A DNA stretch of 64,000 nt from Halomonas nitroreducens (GTDB lineage Bacteria > Pseudomonadota > Gammaproteobacteria > Pseudomonadales > Halomonadaceae): the NCBI RefSeq assembly GCF_003966155.1, contig NZ_RXNS01000001.1, positions 248,001 through 312,000 on the forward strand, given 5' to 3'. Every line of letters starts with the position of its first letter. The stretch's first letter is position 1. The position numbers were made by a program, and so were the translations under genes. The notes under the pieces were generated by a model. That model saw nothing but the letters and a program-made list of their open reading frames with translations. It was not told where the DNA came from and ran no database searches. Shown here one piece after another: positions 42,963 through 53,345 of this stretch.

Positions 42963-44198
42963 TCAGCCCTCGGCATAGCGCGCGAGCCAGGCCGCCTCCA
43001 GGGCCTCCATCCAGCTGGGGTGGGGCTCGGGCAGGAGCTTCTCCAGGGCCTGAGGTGGCAGGCGTGCCGGGTTGCCGTCCTCCCCGGTGAAGAGGGCCCG
43101 GGCGGCGGCATCGAGCCGATCCATGTCGAGCACCGTGGGATCGCCCCAGACCGCGATGTCCTGCTTGCGGGCCTGGGCCTCGGGGGAGAGCAGGAAGTTG
43201 GCCAGCACCATGGCGCCGGCCTTGTGCCGGGCATTGAAGGGGATCGCCACGAAGTGGACATTGCCCAGGGTGCCGCCATCCAGCACGTAGCTGCGGGTGC
43301 TGGGGGGCAGCTGATAGTCGGCCACCGCCGCGGCGGGCTCTGAGGGGTTGAAGGTAAAGGCCAGGGACAGTTCGCCGTCGCCCATCAGCTGCTTGAGCTC
43401 TGGGCCGCTGGTCGGAAAGTGGCGGCCCTGGCGCCACAGGTGCGGATGCAGGGCATCCAGGTAGTCCCATAGCGGGGCGGTCACCGCCGCCACGTCGTGG
43501 TCGGTGGCCGGCTCGGCGAGCACCGTCGGGTCCTCGACCAGCTCGAGCAGCGCCTGCTTGAGGAAGGTGCTGCCCAGGAAGTCCGGCACCAGGGGATAGG
43601 TGAAGCGACCGGGGTGGGACTTGGCCCAGTCGAGCAACGCCTGCATGTCGCGCGGTGGCTCGTCGACCCGGGCGGCATCGTAATAGAAGGTCAACTGGGC
43701 CTTGCCCCAGGGCGCTTCAAAGCCCTCGGTGGGCAGGGTGAAGTCGGTGAGCATCTCGGGGTTGTCGTCAGGCGCGGTCAGCGAGAAGTTGGGCAGCCTC
43801 TGGGCAAAGGGGCCGAACAGCAGGTCATGGCGCTTCATGGCGGCGAAGTTCTCGCCGTTGATCCACACCAGGTCGATGGCGCCTTCGGCGAGGTTGCCCG
43901 CCGACTTCTCGGCAATCACCCGGGAGACCGCCGCTGCGGTGTCGTCGAGCTTGACGTGGATCACCTCCACGCCATGGCGCTGGGCCACCCGCCCGGCCAC
44001 CCAGGCGATGTAGCGGTTGGTGGCGGCATCCCCGCCCCAGGCGTTCCAGTAGACGGTCTGCCCTCGGGCCCGGGTCTCGATGTCGCCCCAGTCCTCGGGC
44101 AGGGCCGTCTCGGCGGCCGCCGAGACGGCCAGCGAGAAGGTCAGCGGTATCGCCAGCAGCAGGGGGAGCACGCGTCGGGCCAGGTTACGAAGGGTCAT
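42963..44198 (-). CDS. ABC importer substrate-binding protein (YnjB-like)
   Basis: The 411-aa protein has a signal peptide (F-S-L-A-V-S-A-A-A) and a type-2 periplasmic binding fold with V-Y-W-N-A-W-G-G and I-D-L-V-W-I-N-G-E-N-F. The YnjB family is uncharacterised in E. coli; relatives of ThiB bind thiamine. The ATG at 44198 overlaps the kinase stop (ATGA). Confidence 0.82.
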   Translation of the reverse strand: MTLRNLARRVLPLLLAIPLTFSLAVSAAAETALPEDWGDIETRARGQTVYWNAWGGDAATNRYIAWVAGRVAQRHGVEVIHVKLDDTAAAVSRVIAEKSAGNLAEGAIDLVWINGENFAAMKRHDLLFGPFAQRLPNFSLTAPDDNPEMLTDFTLPTEGFEAPWGKAQLTFYYDAARVDEPPRDMQALLDWAKSHPGRFTYPLVPDFLGSTFLKQALLELVEDPTVLAEPATDHDVAAVTAPLWDYLDALHPHLWRQGRHFPTSGPELKQLMGDGELSLAFTFNPSEPAAAVADYQLPPSTRSYVLDGGTLGNVHFVAIPFNARHKAGAMVLANFLLSPEAQARKQDIAVWGDPTVLDMDRLDAAARALFTGEDGNPARLPPQALEKLLPEPHPSWMEALEAAWLARYAEG

Positions 44199-45322
44199 GG
44201 CGATGGTCCTGTATGGCGGGGGAGGCTGGTGAACTGGGCCGCCAGGGCGTCGAGCTCGTCGCGGCCGCGGCGCAGCGTGGCCGGCGCCAGGTAGTGATCG
44301 ACCCGGTCGCGCACATGGGCGACCAGGGTGTCCGCGCTGAGCGCGGCGGACCAGTCCTCGCCGTCCGCGGCGTCTCGGGGACGCTGTCCCTGGGCGACGC
44401 GCCACTTGGCGCACCAGGTCAGCGACCATAGCCACATGGCGCGGCGGCAGGCCAGCAGGGCGTCCGGGGGATGGTCGGCAGCGGCCGGTCCCATGGCCTC
44501 GCGCCAGTCGGCATAGAAGTCGGCGACCTGGTCGCGGCTCAACGTGGCCCGGCTGGCGCGGTCCCAGGTGGTGGAGGTGTAGAGGCTGGCATGGGCCAGG
44601 TCGAAGCCCGGCAGGCCATAGCGGCACTTCTCCAGATCGACCAGCACCGCGCGGCCGCGGGCATCGACCAGGAAGTTGCCGGGGTGGGCATCGAAGCTGA
44701 TCAGCCTGGCCATGTGTGCGGCCCCCGGCAGCCGCTCGGGGAGCGCGTCGAGCTGTGCCGCGATCAGTCGCCTCGCCTCGGCCCCGAGTCCTGCCTCGGG
44801 CAGGGCGGTGGCCTGGCCGAGCACCTCCTCGCGCATCGCCCGCCAGGGATCGGCGGGCGCCAGCAAGGGCGCGCGCTCCGTCGCCGACGGGCAGGGCAGC
44901 CGATGCAGGCCGGCCAGGCTGTGCGCGATGGTCGGCAGATCCTCGGGCAGCCGCGCCGGACGGCCGGCGATGGCCTCGACCAGCAGGGCGCCCCGGGGCA
45001 GGTCCTCGTCCGGCGGCAGGCTGCCGTGCAGGGCCGGGGCATGGCCGCCGGCGGCAGCCCGCGCAAAGCAGGCCGCTTGATAGGCCAGGTTGGCCGTGGC
45101 CGGCAAGCCCATCTGGCTCTGCTTGGGGATGCGCGCCACCCAATCGCCGTCCGCGCGGTGCAGCCAGACATGCCAGTGGGCGAGGCCGGTATCGGCCAGC
45201 GTCGTGAGATCCTCGACCGCGTCGAACTGGCCGGCCCGCCTCAGGGCACGGCTCAGGCGGGTGAGCAGGGAAGGCCCGTCGCGGCAATCCGTGTCGGCCG
45301 AGGGAACTGGGGGCTCGGGCAT
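44195..45322 (-). CDS. APH/choline-kinase-family phosphotransferase
   Basis: The 375-aa protein has the kinase catalytic loop F-D-A-H-P-G-N-F-L and the metal motif V-L-V-D-L-E. It leads an operon with a YnjBCD-like importer, overlapping the binding-protein gene by four bases. A small-molecule kinase that phosphorylates the imported compound would trap it in the cell; thiamine (ThiK-like) or choline/ethanolamine are candidates. Chosen ATG 45322 gives a natural N-terminus; the frame is open 45 codons further without protein-like sequence. Confidence 0.72.
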   Translation of the reverse strand: MPEPPVPSADTDCRDGPSLLTRLSRALRRAGQFDAVEDLTTLADTGLAHWHVWLHRADGDWVARIPKQSQMGLPATANLAYQAACFARAAAGGHAPALHGSLPPDEDLPRGALLVEAIAGRPARLPEDLPTIAHSLAGLHRLPCPSATERAPLLAPADPWRAMREEVLGQATALPEAGLGAEARRLIAAQLDALPERLPGAAHMARLISFDAHPGNFLVDARGRAVLVDLEKCRYGLPGFDLAHASLYTSTTWDRASRATLSRDQVADFYADWREAMGPAAADHPPDALLACRRAMWLWSLTWCAKWRVAQGQRPRDAADGEDWSAALSADTLVAHVRDRVDHYLAPATLRRGRDELDALAAQFTSLPRHTGPSP

Positions 45323-45503
45323 CGGGGGTCCTTGCTGTGGGGCGTGCCTGCACTGGGTCGTGGGGGGCACGCGTTCCTTACACCGGTGGGCAGGAAGTCC
45401 CCGCCCTCGCGTCTCAGCATAGCCGCACGCGTGTGCCGGCCGGCTGCATGCCGTCAACGCCGCATCCTGTCACTGCGACGCCGGGATCGCCAGTCGTGGC
45501 ACG

Positions 45504-45532
45504 AAAAAGGGCGCCACCTGGCCGGTGACGCC
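45504..45532 (-). terminator. Rho-independent terminator of the VOC gene
   Basis: On the minus strand a 9-bp stem with one mismatch (GGCGTCACC / GGTGGCGCC, loop 5) is followed by C then five Ts. It lies about 65 bp after the stop of the VOC gene. Confidence 0.75.
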
Positions 45533-45598
45533 TAACGAGTCAGCATGGCGGGCATGCCGGGGAGTCGGCGGTCAGGGGCCGCCACGAGAGAACAGGGA

Positions 45599-46003
45599 TC
45601 AGCGCAGGCGCTGGCCTGAGACGCTGGGGTGGTAGAGCGGTTGTACGGTATTGCCGTCCGGGTCCTTGCAGTAGAGGCTGCGTCCGCCGTCGGCGTGGTC
45701 GTGGGGGCCGCGCACCACCTCGACGCCCCGCTCGAGCAGATAGGCGTGCCACGCATCAACGTCCTCGCGTGAGTCGACCACGAAGCCGAAGTGGTCGAGG
45801 CGCTGGGGATCGTCACCGGTGGGCTGATGGGCCCGAGAGAGCGAGACATTGTCGTTGCCGAGCGTCAGGTAGACGAGGTCCTGGTGGGCGCGGCGCAGCA
45901 CGTCCAGGCCGAGCACCTCGACATAGAAATGCTCGCAGGCCTCCAGGTCCTGGACCTGGAGGGCGATGTGGCGCATGCCGTTGAACGGTGCGGGACGTTG
46001 CAT
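45599..46003 (-). CDS. VOC-family (glyoxalase-like) protein
   Basis: The 134-aa protein has the VOC fold start (H-I-A-L-Q-V-Q-D-L-E-A-C-E-H-F-Y) and the metal His/Glu positions including L-D-H-F-G-F-V-V and K-D-P-D-G-N-T-V-Q. It could be a lyase, dioxygenase or resistance protein; too little to decide. RBS GAGGAGG. It is divergent from an ABM monooxygenase gene across a palindromic site and is followed by a terminator. Confidence 0.8.
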   Translation of the reverse strand: MQRPAPFNGMRHIALQVQDLEACEHFYVEVLGLDVLRRAHQDLVYLTLGNDNVSLSRAHQPTGDDPQRLDHFGFVVDSREDVDAWHAYLLERGVEVVRGPHDHADGGRSLYCKDPDGNTVQPLYHPSVSGQRLR

Positions 46004-46043
46004 GGGACCTCCTCGTCGACGCGATGGGACTTCATGAGTATAT

Positions 46044-46058
46044 TGGAAAATGTTTCCA
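46044..46058. promoter_or_regulatory. Palindrome TGGAAA-N3-TTTCCA between divergent genes
   Basis: A perfect 6-bp inverted repeat with 3-bp spacer sits in the AT-rich 90-bp gap between the VOC gene and the ABM monooxygenase gene. It could be a shared operator. No regulator gene adjoins it. Confidence 0.45.
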
Positions 46059-46094
46059 TAAAAACCCTTTTTCCACAACCCTCGGGAGTCCCCC

Positions 46095-46409
46095 ATGTAC
46101 TGCATCATCGTCCAGACACGTCTCAAAGCCGGTACCCGCGAACGTTTCCTCGCGGCCATGCTGCCCAATGCCGAGGCCTCGGTGCGCGACGAGCCGGGCT
46201 GCCTGGCCTTCGACGTGCTCGAGGATCGCGATACCCCGGAGCTCATCCATCTCTACGAGATCTACACTGACCAGCAAGCCCTGGCGGCTCACAAGGAAAC
46301 GAGCCACTACAAGGCCAGCCGGGCGATCGTCAACGAACTGATTGCCGAGCAGGCGGTGATTCGCGCCGATGTCCTCGCGACCAACCCCGGGGCGCGACCC
46401 GGAGGCTGA
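46095..46409 (+). CDS. ABM-family quinol monooxygenase-like protein
   Basis: The 104-aa protein is a single antibiotic-biosynthesis-monooxygenase domain (E-P-G-C-L-A-F-D-V, then F-x-H/Y-x-x-S-x-H-Y pattern), the group of YgiN and LsrG. It is small and cofactor-free. ATG 46095 follows GGGAGT. Divergent from the VOC gene. Confidence 0.8.
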   Translation: MYCIIVQTRLKAGTRERFLAAMLPNAEASVRDEPGCLAFDVLEDRDTPELIHLYEIYTDQQALAAHKETSHYKASRAIVNELIAEQAVIRADVLATNPGARPGG

Positions 46410-46463
46410 ACGAATCGCCCCGCCCGGCATCACAGCTTTAACCTTATGCCGAGGCGGGGAGTC

Positions 46464-47951
46464 ATGATGTCCACCGGATCGCATGCCAGGCGCCGCGTCA
46501 TCCTCTGGCTGAGCCTGACCTGCCTGCTGCTGGGGGCCCTGGCGGCATGGCAGTCCCAGGCCCAGCAGGCGCGTGACACGGCCCTGGTGATGACCCTCGA
46601 CGGCGCCATCGGTCCGGCCACCAGCGACTACTTCCTGCGCGGTCTCGACCTCGCCGAGGAAGGCGACGCCGAGCTGGTGGTGGTGCAGATGGATACCCCT
46701 GGCGGGCTCGATGCCGCCATGCGCGACATGATCTCCGCCATGCTGGCCTCCGAGGTGCCGGTGGCCTTCTATGTCTCCCCCGGGGGCGCCCGGGCGGCCA
46801 GCGCCGGGACCTACCTGCTGTATGCCAGCCATGTGGCGGCCATGGCTCCCGCCACCCACCTGGGCTCGGCCACCCCCGTGCAGATCGGTGGCGGTGGCGG
46901 CCTGCCGGGCCTGGGGGAACCCGAGGAACCGGCCGACGAGGGGGGCGACGAGGCCTCGGGCGGCAAGGACCAGACCGGAGAGACGGCGAGCGGGGAGGGG
47001 GCCAGCGGCCAGCAGGATGCTAGCGCCGAGGCGCCGAGTGGCGAGCCGGGCAAGCGTCGTGGCGAGACCGCCATGGAGCGCAAGGTGCTCGAGGACGCCG
47101 TGGCCTATATCCGCTCGCTGGCCGAGCGCCACGGCCGCAACGCCGACTGGGCCGAGGCGGCCGTGCGCGAGGCCGTCAACCTCACCGCCCGGGAGGCCCT
47201 GGAACGCAATGTCATCGACGTGCTGGCCTCCGACCTCGACGACCTGCTGACACAGATCGACGGCCGCGAGGTGGTCATGGCCGACGGGACACTCACCCTG
47301 GCCACCGGCGAGCTGGTCATCGAGCGCTTCGATCCGGACTGGCGAACCCGACTGCTGGCAGTGATCACTGATCCCAACGTGGCCTACTTCCTGATGATCA
47401 TCGGCTTCTACGGCCTGATCTTCGAGCTCTCCAACCCCGGCAGCCTGGTCCCCGGCACCATCGGCATCATCTGCCTGTTGCTGGCGCTCTTCGCCTTCCA
47501 GGTGCTACCCGTTAACTATGCCGGCCTGGCGTTGATCCTGGTGGGGCTGGGGCTGATCGTCGGCGAGGCCCTGATGCCCAGCTTCGGCATCCTGGGCATG
47601 GGCGGCATCGTGGCCTTCGTGATCGGATCGGTGATGCTGATGGATGCGGACACTCTGAACATCTCGCTGCCGTTGATCGGTGGCATCGCCCTGGTGGCGG
47701 CGGGGCTGATGCTGTGGGTCATGACCCGCTTCATCGGTCTGCGGCGGCGCCCGGCGCGTACCGGGCAGGAGGAGCTGCTGGGCAACGAGGCCCAGGTGCT
47801 GGAGGACTTCCAGGGCGAGGGGCACGTGCGGCTCCATGGCGAGCGCTGGAACGCGCGCAGCCGCCGACCCCTGAGCCGTGGTCAGGTGGTGCGCGTGGTC
47901 GACATCGACGGCCTCACTGTCGAGGTCGAGCCGGAGGACGGATCGTCCTGA
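46464..47951 (+). CDS. NfeD-type membrane serine protease
   Basis: The 495-aa protein has a signal/transmembrane segment, a ClpP-class protease domain with nucleophile Ser in A-R-A-A-S-A-G-T-Y and base Lys in M-E-R-K-V-L-E-D-A, four or five transmembrane helices and a C-terminal OB-fold NfeD domain. Between Ser and Lys is an unusual insert of about 60 residues rich in Gly, Glu, Ser and Ala. Start ATG 46464 has AGGCGGGGAG upstream. It is followed by slipin, its regular partner in membrane quality control. Confidence 0.88.
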   Translation: MMSTGSHARRRVILWLSLTCLLLGALAAWQSQAQQARDTALVMTLDGAIGPATSDYFLRGLDLAEEGDAELVVVQMDTPGGLDAAMRDMISAMLASEVPVAFYVSPGGARAASAGTYLLYASHVAAMAPATHLGSATPVQIGGGGGLPGLGEPEEPADEGGDEASGGKDQTGETASGEGASGQQDASAEAPSGEPGKRRGETAMERKVLEDAVAYIRSLAERHGRNADWAEAAVREAVNLTAREALERNVIDVLASDLDDLLTQIDGREVVMADGTLTLATGELVIERFDPDWRTRLLAVITDPNVAYFLMIIGFYGLIFELSNPGSLVPGTIGIICLLLALFAFQVLPVNYAGLALILVGLGLIVGEALMPSFGILGMGGIVAFVIGSVMLMDADTLNISLPLIGGIALVAAGLMLWVMTRFIGLRRRPARTGQEELLGNEAQVLEDFQGEGHVRLHGERWNARSRRPLSRGQVVRVVDIDGLTVEVEPEDGSS

Positions 47952-47997
47952 AGGAGGCCGGTGGCGCATCGGCCCTCAACGTCGAGGAGAGACAACC

Positions 47998-48765
47998 ATG
48001 ATGATTTCCTATCTCGTACCGGTCGTTCTGGTGCTGATGCTGCTGGCGGCCTCGATCCGCATCCTGCCGGAGTACAAACGCGGCGTGGTGTTCTTCCTGG
48101 GGCGCTTCCAGGCGGTCAAGGGGCCGGGGCTGTTCATCATCATTCCGGGCATCCAGAAGATGCAGGTGGTCGACCTGCGGGTGATCACCATGGACGTGCC
48201 CGAGCAGGACGTGATCTCCCAGGACAACGTCACCGTCAAGGTCAATGCCGTGCTCTACTTCCGGGTGGTGGATCCGGAGAAGGCGATCATCCAGGTGGAG
48301 CACTTCGTCAATGCCACCAGCCAGCTGGCCCAGACCACCCTGCGCTCGGTGCTCGGCAAGCACGATCTGGACGAGATGCTCTCCGAGCGCGACAAGCTCA
48401 ACGACGACATCCAGGAGATCATCGACGCCTCGGCGGAGGGCTGGGGCATCAAGGTGGCCAACGTCGAGATCAAGCACGTCGACCTGGACGAGAGCATGAT
48501 CCGGGCCATCGCCCGCCAGGCCGAGGCGGAGCGCGAGCGGCGCGCCAAGGTCATCCACGCCGAGGGCGAGCTGCAGGCATCGAAGAAATTGGTCGAGGCC
48601 GCCCACGTCCTGTCGGCCAACCCGGCGGCGTTGCAGCTGCGCTACCTCCAGACCATGGCGGACATGGGCAGCAAGAGTTCCACCGTGGTCTTTCCCATGC
48701 CGATGGATCTGCTCAAGGCCTTTCGGGCGATGGGTGAGTCGGCGCCGAGCCCGGACGAACGATGA
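47998..48765 (+). CDS. Slipin (stomatin/prohibitin-family membrane protein)
   Basis: The 255-aa protein has one N-terminal transmembrane helix and an SPFH domain ([25 protein letters not shown]), then a helical oligomerisation region rich in Ala/Glu. Slipin is the usual substrate and partner of the NfeD protease 47 bp upstream. RBS GAGGAGA. Confidence 0.88.
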   Translation: MMISYLVPVVLVLMLLAASIRILPEYKRGVVFFLGRFQAVKGPGLFIIIPGIQKMQVVDLRVITMDVPEQDVISQDNVTVKVNAVLYFRVVDPEKAIIQVEHFVNATSQLAQTTLRSVLGKHDLDEMLSERDKLNDDIQEIIDASAEGWGIKVANVEIKHVDLDESMIRAIARQAEAERERRAKVIHAEGELQASKKLVEAAHVLSANPAALQLRYLQTMADMGSKSSTVVFPMPMDLLKAFRAMGESAPSPDER

Positions 48766-49135
48766 GCCCCCGGCCGGCGGTTCAATATGCAGGCCGCCGG
48801 CATTCCTGTTAGAATCCTGCGCCTTTGCGCCCTGGGCCATGCTCCCGGGGCTCTCATGAGCACAGGGAATCGACCGACCGTGATACCGCCTCGCACCGGG
48901 CTGGCCACGCCGCCCTAGCCTTTCCCGCCCCAAACGATCCGGCGAGCGCCGCCATCGGTGCGTCATCGCCCGGCATCATCGTGGTGCTCCGGTGTCCCTC
49001 GGCACCCTCCCTGCGCCCCCCAGAACGCTCGACATGCGCCCGACGTCGCCGCGGCGACCAGGGCAGGCCGTGTCGTCCGAACGCTAGACCCTGGCGCCTC
49101 ACGGCATCACCCACCTTCTCCGACTGGACCGCAGC
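48766..49135. other. 370-bp gap between slipin and SulP
   Basis: No gene is supported here. The left part has a perfect inverted repeat, GCCGGCGG (48773-48780) with CCGCCGGC (48794-48801), likely ending the slipin message. A -10-like TAGAAT is at 48810, probably a promoter for the SulP gene with a long leader. Confidence 0.4.
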
Positions 49136-50626
49136 ATGATCCGATCCATCAAGCACGACTGGTTCTCGAACCTGAAAGGCGACTCCCTGGCGGGCATCGT
49201 CGTCGCCCTGGCCCTGATCCCGGAGGCCATCGCCTTCTCCATCATCGCTGGGGTCGACCCCAAGGTTGGCCTCTATGCCTCCTTCTCCATGGCGGTGATC
49301 ATCGCCTTCGCCGGTGGCCGACCGGGGATGATCTCGGCGGCCACCGGGGCCATGGCTCTGCTGATGGTGACCCTGGTCAAGGAGCATGGTCTGGAGTACC
49401 TGCTGGCTGCCACCCTGCTCACCGGGGTGCTGCAGATCGCCGCTGGCTACCTGCGGTTGGCCGACCTGATGCGCTTCGTCTCGCGCTCGGTGGTCACCGG
49501 TTTCGTCAATGCCCTGGCAATCCTGATCTTCATGGCCCAGCTGCCGGAACTGACCAACGTGACCTGGCATGTCTATGCCATGACCGCGGCGGGGCTCGGC
49601 ATCATCTATCTCTTCCCCTACGTGCCGGTGATCGGCAAGACCCTGCCCTCGCCGCTGGTCTGCATCCTGGTGCTCACCGCCGTCTACCTGCTGACCGGCA
49701 TGGATATCCGCACCGTGGGCGACATGGGCGAGCTGCCGGACACCCTGCCGGTGTTCCTGTGGCCGGAGGTCCCGCTCAACCTGGAGACCCTGTCGATCAT
49801 CTTCCCCTACTCGGTGATGCTCACCGTGGTGGGCCTGCTGGAGTCGATGATGACCGCCACCATCGTCGATGACCTCACCGACACCGGCAGCGACAAGAAC
49901 CGCGAGTGCAAGGGACAGGGCCTGGCCAACATCGGCACCGGCCTGCTCGGCGGCATGGCGGGTTGCGCGATGATCGGCCAGTCGGTGATCAACATCAAGT
50001 CGGGGGGGCGGACCCGCCTGTCCACCCTGATCGCCGGCGTAATGCTGCTGATGATGGTGGTGTTCCTCGCCGACTGGGTCTCGCAGATCCCCATGGCGGC
50101 CCTGGTGGCGGTGATGATCATGGTCTCCATCGGGACCTTCAGCTGGACCTCGATCCGCGACCTCAGGAAGCATCCGTTGTCCACCAACCTGGTGATGCTG
50201 GCCACCGTGGTGGTCACGGTGGGCACCCACAACCTGGCCATCGGCGTCTTCGTCGGCGTGCTGCTGGCGGCGCTGTTCTTCGCCAACAAGGTCGGCAACA
50301 TCCTCTACATCGGTGCCGAGGCCGGCGAAGGCGAGAGCACGCGGGTCTACAAGGTGGTCGGCCAGGTGTTCTTCGCCTCTTCCGAGCGCTTTGCCGCAGC
50401 CTTCGACTTCAAGGAGAGTCTGGAAAAGGTCACCATCGACCTGTCCCGGGCCCATTTCTGGGACATCACCGCCGTCCAGGCCCTGGACCGGGTGGTCATC
50501 AAGTTCCGCCGGGAGGGCACCGAGGTGGAGCTGATCGGCCTCAACGAGGCGAGCGCCACCATCGTCGACCGCTATGCCGTCCACGATGATCCCGAGGCGG
50601 TCGAGAAGCTGATGGGCGGGCATTGA
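49136..50626 (+). CDS. SulP-family anion transporter with STAS domain
   Basis: The 496-aa protein has about twelve to fourteen transmembrane segments, the SulP motif G-L-Y-A-S-F-S near residue 45, and a C-terminal STAS domain (residues about 390-496; [12 protein letters not shown]). Members carry sulfate or bicarbonate, some with sodium. A universal stress protein follows after 100 bp, a common pairing. Substrate unknown. Confidence 0.85.
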   Translation: MIRSIKHDWFSNLKGDSLAGIVVALALIPEAIAFSIIAGVDPKVGLYASFSMAVIIAFAGGRPGMISAATGAMALLMVTLVKEHGLEYLLAATLLTGVLQIAAGYLRLADLMRFVSRSVVTGFVNALAILIFMAQLPELTNVTWHVYAMTAAGLGIIYLFPYVPVIGKTLPSPLVCILVLTAVYLLTGMDIRTVGDMGELPDTLPVFLWPEVPLNLETLSIIFPYSVMLTVVGLLESMMTATIVDDLTDTGSDKNRECKGQGLANIGTGLLGGMAGCAMIGQSVINIKSGGRTRLSTLIAGVMLLMMVVFLADWVSQIPMAALVAVMIMVSIGTFSWTSIRDLRKHPLSTNLVMLATVVVTVGTHNLAIGVFVGVLLAALFFANKVGNILYIGAEAGEGESTRVYKVVGQVFFASSERFAAAFDFKESLEKVTIDLSRAHFWDITAVQALDRVVIKFRREGTEVELIGLNEASATIVDRYAVHDDPEAVEKLMGGH

Positions 50627-50726
50627 GCCATCGCCGATACATGCCGGCTCGCCCCTGTGACGGGATGGCCGCGATGGTGTAGAACGTGGGTAACGAGACA
50701 ATACACGCCAGCTTCAGGACAGACAG

Positions 50727-51581
50727 ATGACAGAACAGGTGATGGCCGCCATCGACGGCTCGCAGTTTTCCGAGGGCGTCTGTGACTATGCGGCCTGGGC
50801 CAGCCTGGCACTCGAGGCGCCGCTGACCTTCGTCCACGTGGTCGACAACCACCCCCAGACCGCCGAGGCGGATCTCTCAGGCAACATCGGCCTGGGCTCT
50901 CGGGAGCACCTGCTCGAGGAGCTCTCGCACCTGGACGAACAGCGCGCCAAGGTGGCCCAGGAGCAGGGCCGCCTGATGCTGCAGGCGGCCAGGGATCGGG
51001 CCATCGAGGACGGCGTGGCGGAGCCCGCCACCCGGCAGCGCAACGGCACCCTGGTCGAGACCCTGGCCGAGCTGGAGGACGACATCCGCCTGCTGGTGGT
51101 GGGCAAGCGCGGCGAGACCGCGCACCAGGCCAGCGAGCACCTGGGCTCCAACCTGGAACGGGTGGTGCGCAGCCTGCATCGTCCGATCCTGATGGTGCCC
51201 GACGCCTTCCAGCGCCCCGAGCGGGTGATGATCGCCTTCGACGGCAGCAAGACCACTCGCAAGGGCGTCGAGATGCTCGCCAGGAGCCCGCTGTTCAAGG
51301 GCATTCCCTGCCATGTGCTGATCGTCGGCGCCGACACCGGCGACAACCGCTCCCAGCTCGACTGGGCGCTCGCCACCCTGCGCGAGGCGGGCCACGAGGC
51401 CGAGGGGGCGATCCGTGCCGGCGAGGTGGAGGAGACCCTGCGTGCCTACAAGGACGAGCACGCCATCAACCTGGTGGTGATGGGGGCCTACGGGCATTCG
51501 CGCATCCGCCACCTGCTGGTGGGCAGCACCACCACCTCGGTGCTGCGCCGTGCCAGCATTCCCGTGCTGCTGCTGCGCTAG
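50727..51581 (+). CDS. Tandem universal stress protein
   Basis: The 284-aa protein consists of two Usp domains. The second has the full ATP-binding signature, M-G-A-Y-G-H-S-R-I-R-H-L-L-V-G-S. The first is degenerate at the same place (V-G-K-R-G-E-T-A-H). It likely modulates the upstream SulP transporter, as TeaD-type Usp proteins do with ectoine transport, but this is inference. A terminator follows. Confidence 0.85.
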   Translation: MTEQVMAAIDGSQFSEGVCDYAAWASLALEAPLTFVHVVDNHPQTAEADLSGNIGLGSREHLLEELSHLDEQRAKVAQEQGRLMLQAARDRAIEDGVAEPATRQRNGTLVETLAELEDDIRLLVVGKRGETAHQASEHLGSNLERVVRSLHRPILMVPDAFQRPERVMIAFDGSKTTRKGVEMLARSPLFKGIPCHVLIVGADTGDNRSQLDWALATLREAGHEAEGAIRAGEVEETLRAYKDEHAINLVVMGAYGHSRIRHLLVGSTTTSVLRRASIPVLLLR

Positions 51582-51604
51582 ACCCTCGCGCCCCGCAAGG
51601 CTCT

Positions 51605-51629
51605 GGCCCCGCTCCCGGCGGGGCCTTTG
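51605..51629 (+). terminator. Terminator after the universal stress protein gene
   Basis: A perfect 8-bp stem (GGCCCCGC, loop 5, GCGGGGCC) followed by TTTGT lies 24 bp past the stop. Confidence 0.8.
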
Positions 51630-51658
51630 TCGTTGCATGTCGTCAAACGGAGACCTTC

Positions 51659-52858
51659 ATGAGCTATCGCACCCTGCTGAGGGACCATCGGGGGGTGCTC
51701 GGCATCGCCTTTCTGGCGATGTTCTCGTCGAGCCTGGGTCAGAGCTTCTTCCTCGGTCTCTTCCAGGTTCCCATCGCCGAGCGGCTAGGGCTCACCGCCG
51801 GCCAGTTCGGCACCGCCTACTCCCTGGTCACCCTGGCCAGTGGCTTTGCCATGCTGCGCCTCGGCCCCAGCATCGACTGGGTGGCGCCGCGCCGCTTCGC
51901 CCTGGCCATCCTGCTGGTGCTGCTCGCCGGCATCCTGCTGCTGACGCTGTCCTCGGCGTGGCTCGTCGGGCTGCTGGGACTCGGCCTGGTGCGCCTGTGT
52001 GGTCAAGGCATGATGAGCCACCTCGGCAACACCTTGGCGGGACGCGAGTTCACCGACTTGCGCGGCCGGGCTCTGGGACTCGCCGGACTGGGCTTGATGG
52101 TCGGCGAGACCCTGCTGCCGCCGCTGGTGGCCGCGCTGCTGGTGTGGCTGGGCTGGCGCGAGCTGTGGTGGAGCCTGGCCGCCGGGATCGCCCTGGCGTG
52201 GCTGATGATGCTGGGCCGCGCTCCCTGGCCGGCGGCACCGCGCTCGCGGCCGGACCGGCAGGCGAGCCGCGAGGGCCCACGGCCCTTTCGCGAGGCGCGC
52301 TTCTGGCGCTTGCTGCCGCTGCTGATGACCCTGCCGATCGCCTTGACCGGGCTGTTCATCTACCAGGCGCACCTGACCGCGGCCATGGGCAGCTCGCTGG
52401 CCCTCTATTCCGTGGCCCTGACCGGCATGGGGCTTGCCAAGCTGCCCGGGGCGTTGCTCGGTGGCCACTGGGTCGACCGGCTGGGGCCGGTGCGCCTGGC
52501 ACGCCTCTACCTGCTGCCCTTCGCCCTGGCCCTGGTGCTGGCCATCACCCTGGGGGGCCATCTGGCGGTGTGGGCCCTGATGATGGGGGGCGGCCTGGCG
52601 ATGGGCGCCCAGGAGGCCATCGCCACCAGCCTGCTGGTGCGTCTCTGGGGCGCCGAGCACCTGGGCCGGGTGCGGGCCACCCTGAGTGCGGTCATGGTGT
52701 TCTCCACCGGGATCGCTCCGGCGGTGCTGGGAGTGGCGCTCGACCTGGGAGCCTCCTTCACCCTGGTGCTGGCGGGCATGCTAGGACTGCTGGTCGGCAG
52801 CTGGTGGCTGGCCCAGGGGGTGCTGGCCAGCCCCGAGGCCCGGGGCGTTACCCCCTAG
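51659..52858 (+). CDS. MFS transporter
   Basis: The 399-aa protein has twelve hydrophobic segments in two halves with a basic loop of about 35 residues between ([10 protein letters not shown]). [10 protein letters not shown] and the following G-x-x-x-D-R/W patterns are MFS-like. No regulator or pathway gene adjoins it, so substrate is unknown. Its 3' end overlaps that of the convergent DoxX gene by 11 bp. Confidence 0.8.
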   Translation: MSYRTLLRDHRGVLGIAFLAMFSSSLGQSFFLGLFQVPIAERLGLTAGQFGTAYSLVTLASGFAMLRLGPSIDWVAPRRFALAILLVLLAGILLLTLSSAWLVGLLGLGLVRLCGQGMMSHLGNTLAGREFTDLRGRALGLAGLGLMVGETLLPPLVAALLVWLGWRELWWSLAAGIALAWLMMLGRAPWPAAPRSRPDRQASREGPRPFREARFWRLLPLLMTLPIALTGLFIYQAHLTAAMGSSLALYSVALTGMGLAKLPGALLGGHWVDRLGPVRLARLYLLPFALALVLAITLGGHLAVWALMMGGGLAMGAQEAIATSLLVRLWGAEHLGRVRATLSAVMVFSTGIAPAVLGVALDLGASFTLVLAGMLGLLVGSWWLAQGVLASPEARGVTP

Positions 52859-53345
52859 GATGAGCACGAATCGCCTTGGCGCCGGGCGCATGACGCTCCA
52901 GCCAGCCGGCCACCAGCTGGTCCAGCGACAGCCGCCCGGGCCCTCGCAGCAGCAGGGTCAGCAGGCTGGCCGCCCAGAGGCCATGGGTGATCCAGGCGTC
53001 GGGATAGACGAAGGTCTGGATCACCAGCGTCATGACGAGCAGTCCCGTGGCGGCCAGCCGGGTGGCGAGCCCCGCCCAGAGCAGCAACGACAGGCTGAAC
53101 TCGGCGAGCGTGGCAAGGTAGGCCGCGAGCACCGGCGGCAGCAGCGGCAGGGCGTATTCGTGCTCGAACAGGAAGAAGGTGCTCGCGCTGATCGAGAAGC
53201 CCTCGACCTTGGTCAGGGCCGAGAGGAAGAAGACGCTGCCCAGGACGAGGCGCATCAGCAACGCCACCAGGTCGAAGGGAACCCGATCCAGTCCCGGGGC
53301 CAGACGCCGGTAGTAGAGTGCCAGGGGAAGCAGCAAGGTCTTCAT
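52848..53345 (-). CDS. bufD: DoxX-family membrane protein (BufD-like)
   Basis: The 165-aa DoxX protein has four transmembrane helices ([15 protein letters not shown] and following). It is the last gene of a four-gene operon with DUF2282, DUF692 and DUF2063 genes and overlaps the DUF2063 stop by four bases (ATGA). That set and order match the bufferin operons in which it is called bufD. A redox or membrane role is likely. Confidence 0.82.
   Translation of the reverse strand: MKTLLLPLALYYRRLAPGLDRVPFDLVALLMRLVLGSVFFLSALTKVEGFSISASTFFLFEHEYALPLLPPVLAAYLATLAEFSLSLLLWAGLATRLAATGLLVMTLVIQTFVYPDAWITHGLWAASLLTLLLRGPGRLSLDQLVAGWLERHAPGAKAIRAHPRG

Noticed and set aside
45380..45440. CTGAGA near 45415 (minus strand) as a possible TPP riboswitch before the kinase-importer operon
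   Set aside because: Only the short CTGAGA matches. The paired stems and the other conserved thi-box segments are not recognisable, so a thiamine riboswitch is not supported.
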